DNA of 64,000 nt. It comes from Cacconaster sp045599325 (GTDB taxonomy: Bacteria > Bacteroidota > Bacteroidia > Bacteroidales > UBA932). Of the stretch, positions 8,683 through 17,062 are shown piece by piece. The stretch covers positions 10,367 through 74,366 of the forward strand of contig JAZRVT010000034.1 of assembly GCA_045599325.1 (NCBI GenBank), read 5' to 3'. How positions within the stretch are numbered: position 1 is the first letter of the stretch; each line of letters starts with the position of its first letter. The translations under genes were made by a program, and so were the position numbers. The notes beneath the pieces were generated by a model. It searched no databases and was not told the DNA's origin. It saw only the letters and a list, made by a program, of their open reading frames with translations.

Positions 8683-9788
8683 AGGAAATCAAGAAACCGA
8701 AGTCCAAGCTCAGCAGGACCTCGAAACAGAGAAACGACAGCTTCTCCTTCGGAGAGTTCCTGTTCAAGGTGGCAGCCACGGTCGCTGCCGCCGCCCTGAT
8801 GATTTCCTACCTGTCCATCTTCATAAACCCTGAACGGCATTGGTTGCCGATGTTCTTCGGCCTTTATTACATACCGATTGCCTTTTTCAATCTCCTTCTG
8901 CTGGCAATCGGGATATTCAGACGCAGGAGTTCACTCCTCATCCCGATGATAGCCCTGATCCCATCCCTTTTCCTCGCGGACAAGTATGTAAAGATAGGGG
9001 CGGACGAGAGGGATCTTTCCGGTGACAGCGTCAAGGTTGTGTCATACAACCTCGGACGATTCATCGTGGGGAGCAGGGGCATAACAGCGGCAGAATCGCT
9101 CGCCGGCGTGATGGAGTTCATAAAGGAGCAGGATGCTGACATTGTCTGCCTGCAGGAGTTCCAGTGCCCGGACCTGGAATCCCTCAAACAGTATTTCCCT
9201 GAATACCGGTATTCATCACAATACCTGAAAGAGGGACCGGGATATTTCGGGAACGTCATCCTCAGCAAGTATCCTGTCCTGAACAGCGAGAAGGTCAGCT
9301 TCCCCGAGACTGCCAACCTGTGCCTGAGGTCCGACATACAGCTTGACGGCACTGTCCTGCGCATTTTCAACTGCCACCTCGAATCCAACGCCATCTCGTT
9401 CACGACAATAGTGAAGAGGCTCTCCCATAAGGACGAGTTCAAGGACGAGATCGTACAGGTCCACGGAAAGCTCCGCAGCAAGGCCCAGAAGCGTGCCGAG
9501 CAGGTGGAGACCATCTGCAGGATGAATGATGAAAGCCCTTATCCTTCGCTGATATGCGGAGACTTCAACGACGTGCCGTCGTCATACACATACCACCGTC
9601 TCTCCTCGGGCAAGAAAGACAGCTTCTGCGAAGGCGGCAGGGGGTTCAGCGCCACCTATTCCAGGCTCTGGCCGCTGCTCCGCATAGACTATGTGCTGAT
9701 TCCGTCCGAATTCGAAGCGGACAGTCACAAAGTGCACCGGATCGGCTGGTCCGACCATTATCCTGTAACTACCAATATCTATTATTAA
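8676..9788 (+). CDS. Endonuclease/exonuclease/phosphatase family membrane protein
   Basis: A 370-residue protein with about three N-terminal membrane segments (residues 30-115) and a C-terminal EEP metal-dependent hydrolase domain. Motifs include VVSYNLGRF, the metal Glu in VCLQEFQ, CGDFNDVPSSYTY, RIDYVL and the terminal SDHYPV. EEP enzymes hydrolyse phosphodiesters in DNA, RNA or lipids, and the substrate here is unknown. Membrane anchoring makes a nucleic-acid repair role less likely. ATG 8676 overlaps the rhomboid stop by 7 bases and starts MVKEIKKPKSK; upstream in-frame residues only mirror the rhomboid gene. Confidence 0.88.
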   Translation: MVKEIKKPKSKLSRTSKQRNDSFSFGEFLFKVAATVAAAALMISYLSIFINPERHWLPMFFGLYYIPIAFFNLLLLAIGIFRRRSSLLIPMIALIPSLFLADKYVKIGADERDLSGDSVKVVSYNLGRFIVGSRGITAAESLAGVMEFIKEQDADIVCLQEFQCPDLESLKQYFPEYRYSSQYLKEGPGYFGNVILSKYPVLNSEKVSFPETANLCLRSDIQLDGTVLRIFNCHLESNAISFTTIVKRLSHKDEFKDEIVQVHGKLRSKAQKRAEQVETICRMNDESPYPSLICGDFNDVPSSYTYHRLSSGKKDSFCEGGRGFSATYSRLWPLLRIDYVLIPSEFEADSHKVHRIGWSDHYPVTTNIYY

Positions 9789-9789
9789 T

Positions 9790-10362
9790 ATGGAACTTGA
9801 CCTTGAAGAGATAAACGCGGCCGTCGAGGTTCTCAAGCAGGGAGGCATAATCCTCTATCCGACAGACACTGTCTGGGGCATCGGCTGCGACGCCACCGAC
9901 AGGGAGGCAGTCGCCAGAGTGTTCGAACTCAAGAAGCGTTCGGACAGCAAGAGCCTGATCACCCTGGTCTCCGACACTGCGATGCTTGAAAAATATGTCA
10001 CCGAAATACCGGAAATAGCCCTCAACCTGATCGAGGTGAACGACAAGCCAATGACCATCATCTATCCCGGCGCCACAGGTCTTGCCGAGAATGTCGTCGC
10101 CCCTGACGGCAGCGCAGGGATCCGCATCCCTATGAGCGAATTCTGCGTCGAACTTGTCAGGAGGTTCCGCAAGCCCGTTGTCTCCACCTCAGCCAACATA
10201 TCGGGCGAACCGGCCCCCGCATTCTACGAAGAGATCCCTATCGACATCATCGAGGCCGTTGACTGGGTCGCCGACCCTTACCTTGAAGAAGGGGCAACAG
10301 GCGAGCCGTCACAGATCATAAAGGTTGGGACCGGAGGAGAGATCACAATCCTGCGCCAGTAA
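9790..10362 (+). CDS. Sua5/YciO/YrdC family L-threonylcarbamoyladenylate synthase
   Basis: A 190-residue single-domain YrdC-type protein. The usual role is making threonylcarbamoyl-AMP for the t6A37 modification of tRNAs reading ANN codons. Visible motifs are GGIILYPTDTVWGIGCDA, KKRSDSKSLITLVSD, the nucleotide-loop-like GSAGIRIP and STSANISGEPAP. It lacks the extra Sua5 domain. One base separates it from the upstream EEP gene, and tRNA CCA-addition follows directly, giving a tRNA-maturation pair. Confidence 0.9.
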   Translation: MELDLEEINAAVEVLKQGGIILYPTDTVWGIGCDATDREAVARVFELKKRSDSKSLITLVSDTAMLEKYVTEIPEIALNLIEVNDKPMTIIYPGATGLAENVVAPDGSAGIRIPMSEFCVELVRRFRKPVVSTSANISGEPAPAFYEEIPIDIIEAVDWVADPYLEEGATGEPSQIIKVGTGGEITILRQ

Positions 10363-10366
10363 GAAG

Positions 10367-11767
10367 ATGTTTGAAGAGGCCATCAAGGGTAAGATTTTCG
10401 AAGTCGTCTCGGAGTGTGCACGCAGGCAGGGCGTACGCGCTTTCGTGATAGGCGGCTATGTCCGTGACTGGTTCCTCCAGCGGCCGAACAACGACATCGA
10501 CATAGTTGTCGAGGGCAGCGGCATAGCTCTCGCGGAGGCTGTCGCGGAGAAACTCCACACCAAGGTCTCCGTCTTCAAGAATTTCGGCACCGCAATGCTC
10601 CGCCACCACGACACAGAACTTGAGTTCGTGGGCGCGCGCCGCGAATCCTACCGTGCGAACTCCCGCAAGCCGATTGTGGAGGACGGGACTCTCGAAGAGG
10701 ACCAGGAACGCCGCGACTTCACCATCAATGCAATGGCGTTCAGCCTCCAGAAAGAGACTTACGGAGACCTCGTGGATCCCTTCGGAGGCATACGTGACCT
10801 GAACGCGGGCCTGATCAGGACCCCGCTGGACCCGGACACCACATACAGCGACGACCCTCTCAGGATGCTGCGCGCCATCCGCTTCGCAACCCAGCTCGGG
10901 TTCACCATAGTGCCCGAGTCGACAGACTCCATCAGGCGCAACAGGGAGCGCATCACAATCCTCTCGCAGGAGCGCATCGCGGACGAACTGGCCAAGATAA
11001 TGAAAACCCCGAAGCCTTCAACAGGCTTCTACCTGCTTGACGAATGCGGTCTGCTGCCGCTCATCCTCCCCGCCCTCTCCAACCTGAAGGGGGTCGAGAC
11101 AATGGAGGGGCGCGGCCACAAGGACAACTTCCGTCACTCCCTCCAGGTGCTCGACAATGTGGCTGCCGAAAGCGAAAACATCTGGCTCCGCTGGGCCGCG
11201 CTTCTGCACGATATCGGCAAGGCCTCGACCAAGAAATATGAGCCGGGAACCGGCTGGACCTTCCACGGCCACGACTGTGTCGGCGGCAAAATGGTCAAGG
11301 GGGTCTTCAACAGGCTGAAGATGTCGCAGACCGAGGATATGAAATATGTCCAGAAACTAGTCTCACTGCACCTCCGCCCGATCGCCCTGGTGACCGACGA
11401 GGTCACAGACTCCGCCGTCCGCCGCCTGCTCTTCGATGCGGGTGACGACATCGACGATCTGATGATACTCTGCAAGGCCGACATAACCTCGGCCAACGAG
11501 CAGAAGGTCGAACGCTACAAGCGCCAGTATGAGGATGTCCAGCGCAAGCTGCGGGAAGTCGAGGAGAAGGATGCCGTACGCAACTTCAAGAACCCTGTCA
11601 CGGGCGACCTCATAATGGAGCGCTACCACATCCAGCCCTGCAAGGAGATCGGCATAATCAAGGAGTATGTCAAGGAGGCTATCCTCGACGGAATCATACC
11701 GAACGAATATGACGCTGCTGTAAGGCTGATGGAGGAGAAGGCCCGGGAACTCGGCATCGCGGACTAG
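10367..11767 (+). CDS. cca: CCA tRNA nucleotidyltransferase with HD domain
   Basis: A 466-residue class II polynucleotide adenylyltransferase-fold enzyme that adds or repairs the 3' CCA of tRNAs. The head domain shows GGYVRDWFLQRPNNDIDIVV with the catalytic DxD, then RRDFTINAMAFSL and the Arg-rich DPLRMLRAIRFATQLGF. A C-terminal HD domain carries LLHDIGKAS and HGHDCVGGKM. The start ATGTTTGAAGAGG lies 4 bases after the Sua5-like stop. An upstream in-frame extension overlapping that gene was not used. Confidence 0.94.
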   Translation: MFEEAIKGKIFEVVSECARRQGVRAFVIGGYVRDWFLQRPNNDIDIVVEGSGIALAEAVAEKLHTKVSVFKNFGTAMLRHHDTELEFVGARRESYRANSRKPIVEDGTLEEDQERRDFTINAMAFSLQKETYGDLVDPFGGIRDLNAGLIRTPLDPDTTYSDDPLRMLRAIRFATQLGFTIVPESTDSIRRNRERITILSQERIADELAKIMKTPKPSTGFYLLDECGLLPLILPALSNLKGVETMEGRGHKDNFRHSLQVLDNVAAESENIWLRWAALLHDIGKASTKKYEPGTGWTFHGHDCVGGKMVKGVFNRLKMSQTEDMKYVQKLVSLHLRPIALVTDEVTDSAVRRLLFDAGDDIDDLMILCKADITSANEQKVERYKRQYEDVQRKLREVEEKDAVRNFKNPVTGDLIMERYHIQPCKEIGIIKEYVKEAILDGIIPNEYDAAVRLMEEKARELGIAD

Positions 11768-11773
11768 ACCGCG

Positions 11774-12100
11774 CTATTCAACCACATAGACAGTCTCACC
11801 AGGCTCGCTGTAGAGGTATTCCTCACGGGCGAATGTCTCGAGTGTGTCCTTCTGGGAATGAAGCTGTTCGAGTTTGTTGTCCATCGAGGCGATCTCCCTC
11901 TGATAGAACTCGATCTGCTGTTTCTGGGCGCGCACCTGACGGCGTGTGCGGATGATGCTGCCGATGTTGTTGGTGTCGAAGAATGCGAACCAGACTACGA
12001 AAATGAGGGCCACGATGAAGTACTTGCTGAGGACAACGTGGAGCACAGGGTGTTCCCTGAGTTCGTGGTATTTCTCCCCTATTTTCGACAAAAACGACAT
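11774..12100 (-). CDS. DivIC/FtsB-like septum formation initiator
   Basis: A 108-residue bitopic membrane protein of the FtsB/DivIC family, which links early and late divisome proteins. It has one transmembrane helix (about residues 25-45, YFIVALIFVVWFAFF), then a coiled coil (RTRRQVRAQKQQIEFYQREI) and the terminal EEYLYSEPGETVYVVE. The minus-strand TAATTTTG box at 12118-12125 overlaps an in-frame GTG at 12118, so transcription starts after that codon. ATG 12100 is therefore chosen. Confidence 0.85.
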   Translation of the reverse strand: MSFLSKIGEKYHELREHPVLHVVLSKYFIVALIFVVWFAFFDTNNIGSIIRTRRQVRAQKQQIEFYQREIASMDNKLEQLHSQKDTLETFAREEYLYSEPGETVYVVE

Positions 12101-12117
12101 CTGACCGCTATTTTTCA

Positions 12118-12125
12118 CAAAATTA
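12118..12125 (-). promoter_or_regulatory. TAATTTTG promoter box for the DivIC-like gene
   Basis: A perfect minus-strand TAnnTTTG, 17 bases before ATG 12100. It decides the start codon by excluding the upstream GTG. Confidence 0.55.
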
Positions 12126-12130
12126 ATTAT

Positions 12131-12138
12131 TATTTTTG
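12131..12138 (+). promoter_or_regulatory. TATTTTTG promoter box for the CPBP-manA-S4 operon
   Basis: A perfect TAnnTTTG followed by ATTG and then ATG 12143. The 4-base spacer predicts a leaderless message. Confidence 0.55.
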
Positions 12139-12142
12139 ATTG

Positions 12143-12961
12143 ATGATAAAACAGTTAAGATATTTCAAGCCCACTCTCGGAGAGAGTTGGGCGATGGTTT
12201 TCCTGATGCTTGCAGGAAGCCTGGTGACGGGTTTCATCGCCGGCTTCATAATGCCCGACGCCCCGGAGTGGGTGACATATACCATCTCCATGCTCTTCCC
12301 TTTCGCCTACGCCTTCCTGAAGGCGAGGAACTGCGAGGCTTCCGGCGTAGCTGCCGTCGATCTGCAGGCACCACGTTTCGGTTCCCTGGGCTGCTTCCGC
12401 TTCGTCCTGCTGTCAGCCCTGGCGATGATCACCATGACCATCGTCGTTGAACCGGCCACCTCCTGGATCCCTATGCCGGACTATATAAAGACCCTGTTCG
12501 AGGAGATGTTCTACAAGATCAGCCTGTTCGACGGAATCCTCGCCACCTGCATTCTTGCCCCTCTCTGCGAAGAGACCCTCTGCAGAGGACTGATGCTGCG
12601 CGGAATGCTGCAGACAAAGGCTCCCTGGAAGGCCATATTATGGTCCGCATTCCTGTTTGCCTTCATGCATATGAACCCCTGGCAGGGGATACCTGCCTTT
12701 ATGATAGGCATCCTCTTCGGCTGGCTCTACTACAAGACACGCAGCCTCTGGCTCACCATCTTCCTTCACTGCCTCAACAACTCGATATCCACCTTCCTGA
12801 CACACCGATTCCCTGAGATCGGCATAGACACGATGTTCTCAGACCTGATGTCTCACACCGCCTATATCATCACTTTTGCAGCATCTTTCATTGTGCTGAC
12901 ACTGATCATATATATAATACATGCGAAAACTGTATCCTCTGAAATTCAGACCCACTCCTAA
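12143..12961 (+). CDS. CPBP family intramembrane metalloprotease
   Basis: A 272-residue multi-pass membrane protein of the CPBP (Rce1/Abi) family. The three glutamate/histidine motifs are present: EETLCRGLMLRGML (EExxxR), FLFAFMHMNPWQ (FxxxH) and FLHCLNNSIST. Family members cleave membrane-bound substrates; some are linked to bacteriocin immunity. No substrate can be inferred. ATG 12143 follows a promoter box at four bases. The 3' end overlaps manA by 41 bases, implying translational coupling. Confidence 0.9.
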   Translation: MIKQLRYFKPTLGESWAMVFLMLAGSLVTGFIAGFIMPDAPEWVTYTISMLFPFAYAFLKARNCEASGVAAVDLQAPRFGSLGCFRFVLLSALAMITMTIVVEPATSWIPMPDYIKTLFEEMFYKISLFDGILATCILAPLCEETLCRGLMLRGMLQTKAPWKAILWSAFLFAFMHMNPWQGIPAFMIGILFGWLYYKTRSLWLTIFLHCLNNSISTFLTHRFPEIGIDTMFSDLMSHTAYIITFAASFIVLTLIIYIIHAKTVSSEIQTHS

Positions 12962-13883
12962 GGAGAAGGTCTGGGGCGAGGAAATCTGGGAAGTCGCCGC
13001 AATGGATGAGGATCCGTCCGAGATAGAGAACGGTTTCCTCGCCGGCAACGACCTTGCGGACATCCTCGAAACATATATGGGAGAACTTGTCGGAGACGCC
13101 ATATTCGACTGGTACAACCTTCAGTTCCCCCTCCTTGTCAAACTGCTCAATGTAAAGGACCGCCTCTCGGTCCAGGTACATCCTGACGACGAGACAGCCT
13201 TCGACCGCTTCTATTCCAGCGGCAAGACCGAATTCTGGTATGTGGTCTCGGCAGGGCCCGGTGCAAAGGCCTGGATAGGATTCAAGCGTGAGACCGACGG
13301 CTCGGAGTTCTACACCGCCTGCCGCAACGGCACTGTCACGGAACTTATGAACGAGTACCGCCCGCAGCCGGGCGACTGCTTCTTCATCCCTGCAGGCACG
13401 GTACACGCCTGCGGAGGGGACCTTCTCATCGCAGAGATCCAGGAATCAAGCGACCTCGCGTTCCGGCTCTATGACTGGGGACGGGAGAACGACCCCGCCA
13501 CCGCCCGCCAGATGCATCTCGACGAGGCCATCGACTGCATAGACTATCAGCCTTATGACCCGGCAAACCGCAAGAGGAAGGGAGACGGCATCACCGCTCT
13601 GGCCAAATGCCCGCACTTTGCAGTCCGCAGCATAGACGTGACCGGCACGTTCAATGTCAGGACAGGGGCTTACAGCAGCTGCGTGGTCTATTTCTGCACC
13701 GAAGGGGAGGCCGTTGTCCAGTCTGGCAGCGACACATTGAGGCTGGCCAGGGGCGAATCTCTCCTTGTCCCGGCATCGCTCGACGAGATTCTCGTATCAC
13801 CGGTGCAGGCGGCCACCCACCTTCTCGAAATCTATGTTCCCCAGCCAGCGGAAGAGGCTGACAGCTATATGGAGGAAAAGTGA
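12921..13883 (+). CDS. manA: Mannose-6-phosphate isomerase, class I
   Basis: A 320-residue cupin-fold zinc enzyme interconverting mannose-6-phosphate and fructose-6-phosphate for glycolysis or GDP-mannose supply. Recognisable motifs are KEKVWGEEIWEV, the metal-binding SVQVHPDDETA, GKTEFWYVVSAGPGA and FIPAGTVHACGGDLLIAEIQ. Its ATG lies inside the CPBP gene and its stop overlaps the S4 gene as TGATG, so the three genes form one operon. Confidence 0.95.
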   Translation: MRKLYPLKFRPTPKEKVWGEEIWEVAAMDEDPSEIENGFLAGNDLADILETYMGELVGDAIFDWYNLQFPLLVKLLNVKDRLSVQVHPDDETAFDRFYSSGKTEFWYVVSAGPGAKAWIGFKRETDGSEFYTACRNGTVTELMNEYRPQPGDCFFIPAGTVHACGGDLLIAEIQESSDLAFRLYDWGRENDPATARQMHLDEAIDCIDYQPYDPANRKRKGDGITALAKCPHFAVRSIDVTGTFNVRTGAYSSCVVYFCTEGEAVVQSGSDTLRLARGESLLVPASLDEILVSPVQAATHLLEIYVPQPAEEADSYMEEK

Positions 13884-14290
13884 TGGATTCTGTCAGAGTC
13901 GACAAATATCTGTGGGCAATCCGCGCCTTCAAGACCAGGACGGACGCCACCGAAGCCTGCAAGGGAAACAAGATCACGGTCAACGGAAGCGCAATCAAGC
14001 CTGCGCGCGAAGTGAAGGCCGGCGACACCATCGAAGTCCGCAAAGGACCGGTTCTCTATACATTCAGGGTCATCGCCCCCCTCGAGAAGCGGGTCGGCGC
14101 AAAGGAAGTGCCGAATTATGCCGAGAACCTGACACCTGAGAGCGAACTTGCCAAGCTCCACGCTCCTGTAGAGACCTTCTTCATCCGCAGGGACCGCGGC
14201 ACAGGCCGTCCCACGAAGAAAGAGCGCAGGGATATGGACACTCTCTACGACACTTTCTTCATTGAGGACGAGGAGGATTCCGAGGCCTAG
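13883..14290 (+). CDS. S4-domain RNA-binding protein (Hsp15/HslR-like)
   Basis: A 135-residue protein with an N-terminal S4 fold (VRVDKYLWAIRAFKTRTDAT, then NGSAIKPAREVKAGD). This arrangement matches Hsp15, which rescues stalled 50S subunits carrying nascent chain-tRNA. The tail (RRDRGTGRPTKKERRD) is basic and fits RNA contact, then ends acidic. ATG 13883 is preferred to the adjacent GTG. The stop codon shares a CTAG palindrome with the convergent symporter gene. Confidence 0.88.
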   Translation: MDSVRVDKYLWAIRAFKTRTDATEACKGNKITVNGSAIKPAREVKAGDTIEVRKGPVLYTFRVIAPLEKRVGAKEVPNYAENLTPESELAKLHAPVETFFIRRDRGTGRPTKKERRDMDTLYDTFFIEDEEDSEA

Positions 14291-15675
14291 ACTAAAGGGA
14301 TTTCGTCGTTGCTGTAGTCGTCGAGACGGTTGTCCCAGAGATATTTTTTCGTCTCCTTGACCACCACGCCGCTGAGCAGCAGAACCGCGATCAGGTTCGG
14401 TACCGCCATCAGCGCGTTCATTATGTCAGCAATGTTCCAGACCACCGAGAGACTGAGGACAGAACCGATGAACACACCGGCGATCCAGAGGATGCGGTAG
14501 CACCAGATTATTACGCTCCTGACCTTGAGGTGAGGGCCGCAGAGATACTCCACTGCGCGCTCGCCATAGTATGACCATCCGAGGATAGTCGAGAAGGCGA
14601 AGGTGACAATGCCGACGCTGAGGATGAGCGGCCCGACCACCGGGAGCTTGTCGAATGCTGCCTTGGTGAGCGCCGCGCCCTGGGTGCAGTCGATATCAGG
14701 ATAAGCCACTATGCTGCTTACAAGCACAAGGCCTGTGATTGCGCAGACCACCACTGTGTCCCAGAATGTGCCGGTCGAGGAGACAAGCGCCTGACGGACA
14801 GGGTTGCGTGTCTGGGCGGCAGCCGCAACAATCGGGGCGGAGCCCATACCGGACTCGTTGGAGAAGAGTCCGCGCGCGATACCGAATCTGGCCGCCATCA
14901 TAACGCTGGTGCCAAGGAATCCGCCGCCTGCAGCCCTTGCCGAGAATGCCGACTTGCATATCAGGGAGATGCTCTCACCGAGATACTGCCAGTTGAGGCC
15001 GAGGATCACGAGGCATCCGAGGACATAGAAGAGCGCCATGAACGGGACCAGCGTGGAGCAGACCTTTGCGATACCCTTGACTCCGAAGACAATCACGAGA
15101 AGCACAAGAACTGAGAGCACTATGCCGACAAGCACCTGGGAGAGACCATAGGTCTCATTCAGAAGCATAGAGATAGAGTTTGCCTGCACGGTGTTGCCGA
15201 TGCCGAAAGCGGCGATAGCGGCGAAGATGCTGAAGAGAGCTGCGAGGACCGGAGCGTTGAGACCTCTCCTGAGGGCGAACATAGGACCGCCGATAATTCT
15301 CCCGTGCGGCGTCCTCGCTCTGTATTTGACAGCCAGGAGGCCTTCGGAGTATTTGGTCGCGATGCCGAAGAGGCCGGTGATCCAGCACCAGAGCACAGCA
15401 CCCGGACCTCCAAGCGAAACTGCAGTAGCGACTCCGACAATGTTGCCCGTGCCGATAGTGGCTGCGAGAGCGGTGGCAAGAGCCCCGAACTGGCTGACGT
15501 CACCGTGAGCGTCCGGATCCTTGGAAACCGAGAGCTTGATTGCCTTGAAAATCTTCAACTGCGGAAAGCGCAGTCTGATCGTCATGAAGACGTGAGTGCC
15601 GAGAAGGAGGATTATCATCGGCCAGCCCCATACAGCCGAGGAAATACGGGCGAGAATATCGTTGAATGAGTCCAT
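14287..15675 (-). CDS. Alanine/glycine:cation symporter (AGCS) family protein
   Basis: A 462-residue Na+-coupled amino-acid importer with about ten membrane segments. Family signatures include GALATALAATIGTGNIVGVA, SNESGMGSAPIVAAAAQTRN and GWSYYGERAVEYL. The start at 15675 (MDSFNDILARISS) fits the family and follows a TATATTTG box at 17 bases. A ten-residue upstream extension crosses into the leader and is rejected. Single-gene transcription unit. Confidence 0.94.
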   Translation of the reverse strand: MDSFNDILARISSAVWGWPMIILLLGTHVFMTIRLRFPQLKIFKAIKLSVSKDPDAHGDVSQFGALATALAATIGTGNIVGVATAVSLGGPGAVLWCWITGLFGIATKYSEGLLAVKYRARTPHGRIIGGPMFALRRGLNAPVLAALFSIFAAIAAFGIGNTVQANSISMLLNETYGLSQVLVGIVLSVLVLLVIVFGVKGIAKVCSTLVPFMALFYVLGCLVILGLNWQYLGESISLICKSAFSARAAGGGFLGTSVMMAARFGIARGLFSNESGMGSAPIVAAAAQTRNPVRQALVSSTGTFWDTVVVCAITGLVLVSSIVAYPDIDCTQGAALTKAAFDKLPVVGPLILSVGIVTFAFSTILGWSYYGERAVEYLCGPHLKVRSVIIWCYRILWIAGVFIGSVLSLSVVWNIADIMNALMAVPNLIAVLLLSGVVVKETKKYLWDNRLDDYSNDEIPLV

Positions 15676-15692
15676 ACAGGGTAACGTTTGTG

Positions 15693-15700
15693 CAAATATA
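15693..15700 (-). promoter_or_regulatory. TATATTTG promoter box for the AGCS symporter
   Basis: A perfect minus-strand TAnnTTTG followed by CACAA, 17 bases before ATG 15675. Confidence 0.6.
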
Positions 15701-15765
15701 ACCAAACTCCATTAAAAAATGAAATTACACAACCTCTTGATTAACTGCAATTAATTAAAAAAATA

Positions 15766-15797
15766 TTTGCATTATTGATTCAATTGTTATACTTTTG
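15766..15797 (+). promoter_or_regulatory. Full Bacteroidota promoter (TTTG - N20 - TACTTTTG) for the histone-like gene
   Basis: TTTG at 15766-15769 and TACTTTTG at 15790-15797 are separated by 20 bases, the spacing expected for the primary sigma factor (-33 and -7 elements). It is the best complete promoter seen here. An AT-rich leader of about 60 bases follows. Confidence 0.7.
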
Positions 15798-15863
15798 AAT
15801 CCGTATGGGTTCAATACCTTTATCACAGATTAATTTCACTATTTTTAATACTATTGTAGCACT

Positions 15864-16040
15864 ATGAAAGAACTTGTTGAAAAAATCAACGCTGAAATCG
15901 CTGAATTCCAGAAAAACGCTGAAGCTCAGATTGTTAAGGGCAATAAAGCAGCTGGTACCCGCGCTCGCAAGTCCGCTCTCGAAATCTGCAAGATGATGAA
16001 GGACTTCAGAAAGGTTTCTGTGGAGGAAGCAAAGAAATAA
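15864..16040 (+). CDS. Histone H1-like Hc1 family small basic protein
   Basis: A 58-residue Lys/Ala/Glu-rich protein (MKELVEKINAEIAEFQKNAE, then KGNKAAGTRARKSALEICKM). It resembles the short Hc1-type histone H1-like proteins of Bacteroidota, which are thought to bind and compact DNA. It is all-helical by composition, with no membrane segment. A strong promoter, an AT-rich leader and a strong terminator flank it. Its codons (GCT, GAA, CTT) differ from its GC-rich neighbours, as in highly expressed genes. DNA binding is inferred from the family. Confidence 0.85.
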   Translation: MKELVEKINAEIAEFQKNAEAQIVKGNKAAGTRARKSALEICKMMKDFRKVSVEEAKK

Positions 16041-16065
16041 TTTTTCTTCTTTTCACTAATCAGAT

Positions 16066-16098
16066 CGGGCAGCCCTGGACGGGTTGTCCGTTTTTTTT
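16066..16098 (+). terminator. Intrinsic terminator after the histone-like gene
   Basis: A 10-bp GC-rich stem (CGGGCAGCCC with GGGTTGTCCG, two G-U pairs) with loop TGGAC is followed by eight T. Confidence 0.85.
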
Positions 16099-16113
16099 GT
16101 CAGAAATCTTTTG

Positions 16114-16121
16114 TACATTTG
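16114..16121 (+). promoter_or_regulatory. TACATTTG promoter box for the ROK-MFS operon
   Basis: A perfect TAnnTTTG, 20 bases before the ROK ATG and just downstream of the preceding terminator. Confidence 0.6.
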
Positions 16122-16141
16122 TTTGATAAATCTTTCAGAAT

Positions 16142-17062
16142 ATGGCAGTAATAGGCATCGACCTCGGCGGAACAAAAGTGGCGGCGGCCATTTTCCACGC
16201 TGACGGCAAAATGCTTCTCAAGGAAACCCGTCTTCTTCAGGGCGCGGAGGGAGAGGCAGTCGGCAACATCATTGTCGACACAGTCAAGACCCTGATACTC
16301 AACAAACCTGACGTACACATCGATGCCATCGGCATCTGCATACCGGGAATCGTCTATTCCAAGAAAGGGACCGTATGGGCACCGAATATCCCGGGATGGG
16401 ACAACTACCCTCTGAAAAAGCACCTCCAGGAGGCTTTCGGAAAGGATGTCATCATCAGCATCGAGTCTGACAGAACCTGCTACATACTGGGCGAGGTCTG
16501 GAAGGGCGCGGCACAGGGCTGCGAGAATGCCATCTATCTCGCTGTCGGCACAGGCATCGGAGCCGGCATCCTCATTGACGGCAGAGTCCTCCACGGCGCC
16601 AACGACATTGTGGGCGCAACCGGCTGGATGGCCCTCGAAAACCCTTATACCCACGAATGGGACCAGTGCGGCTGTTTCGAGACCTACGCTTCGGGCAACG
16701 GCATCGGCTGGCAGGCTCAGAAGCTCTACCGCGACTCATCCAAGAGCAGCTACGATGTCTTCGCGGGCTATGGCAAGGACCCTGTTGCAACTGAGGTCCT
16801 CGACAAGGCGATCCAGATGTGGGGAATGGGCGCTGCCAATCTCGTCAGCCTCTTCAACCCTGAGAAGATTATCTTCGGCGGCGGCATCTTCGGACCTGCG
16901 GTCCAGTTCATACCGCGCATCTACAAGGAGGCCTGCAAGTGGGGCCAGCCTATCTCGATGAAGGACGTCAAGTTCTGCGGCTCAGAAATCCAGGGTGAAG
17001 CGGCCCTCCTCGGCGCCACCGCCCTTGCAATCCGGTCAATAAATCCTACAATCAATGAATAA
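16142..17062 (+). CDS. ROK family sugar kinase (glucokinase-like)
   Basis: A 306-residue ROK kinase expected to phosphorylate glucose or an amino sugar with ATP. It shows the phosphate-binding VIGIDLGGTKVAAAIF, GICIPGIV, AVGTGIGAGILIDG and the active-site region near GATGWMAL. The ROK zinc motif is shortened: THEWDQCGCFETYASG keeps His, two Cys and the final Glu but lacks the CGxxGC spacing. It overlaps the MFS gene by 8 bases, so a kinase and transporter are made together for one sugar. Confidence 0.9.
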   Translation: MAVIGIDLGGTKVAAAIFHADGKMLLKETRLLQGAEGEAVGNIIVDTVKTLILNKPDVHIDAIGICIPGIVYSKKGTVWAPNIPGWDNYPLKKHLQEAFGKDVIISIESDRTCYILGEVWKGAAQGCENAIYLAVGTGIGAGILIDGRVLHGANDIVGATGWMALENPYTHEWDQCGCFETYASGNGIGWQAQKLYRDSSKSSYDVFAGYGKDPVATEVLDKAIQMWGMGAANLVSLFNPEKIIFGGGIFGPAVQFIPRIYKEACKWGQPISMKDVKFCGSEIQGEAALLGATALAIRSINPTINE

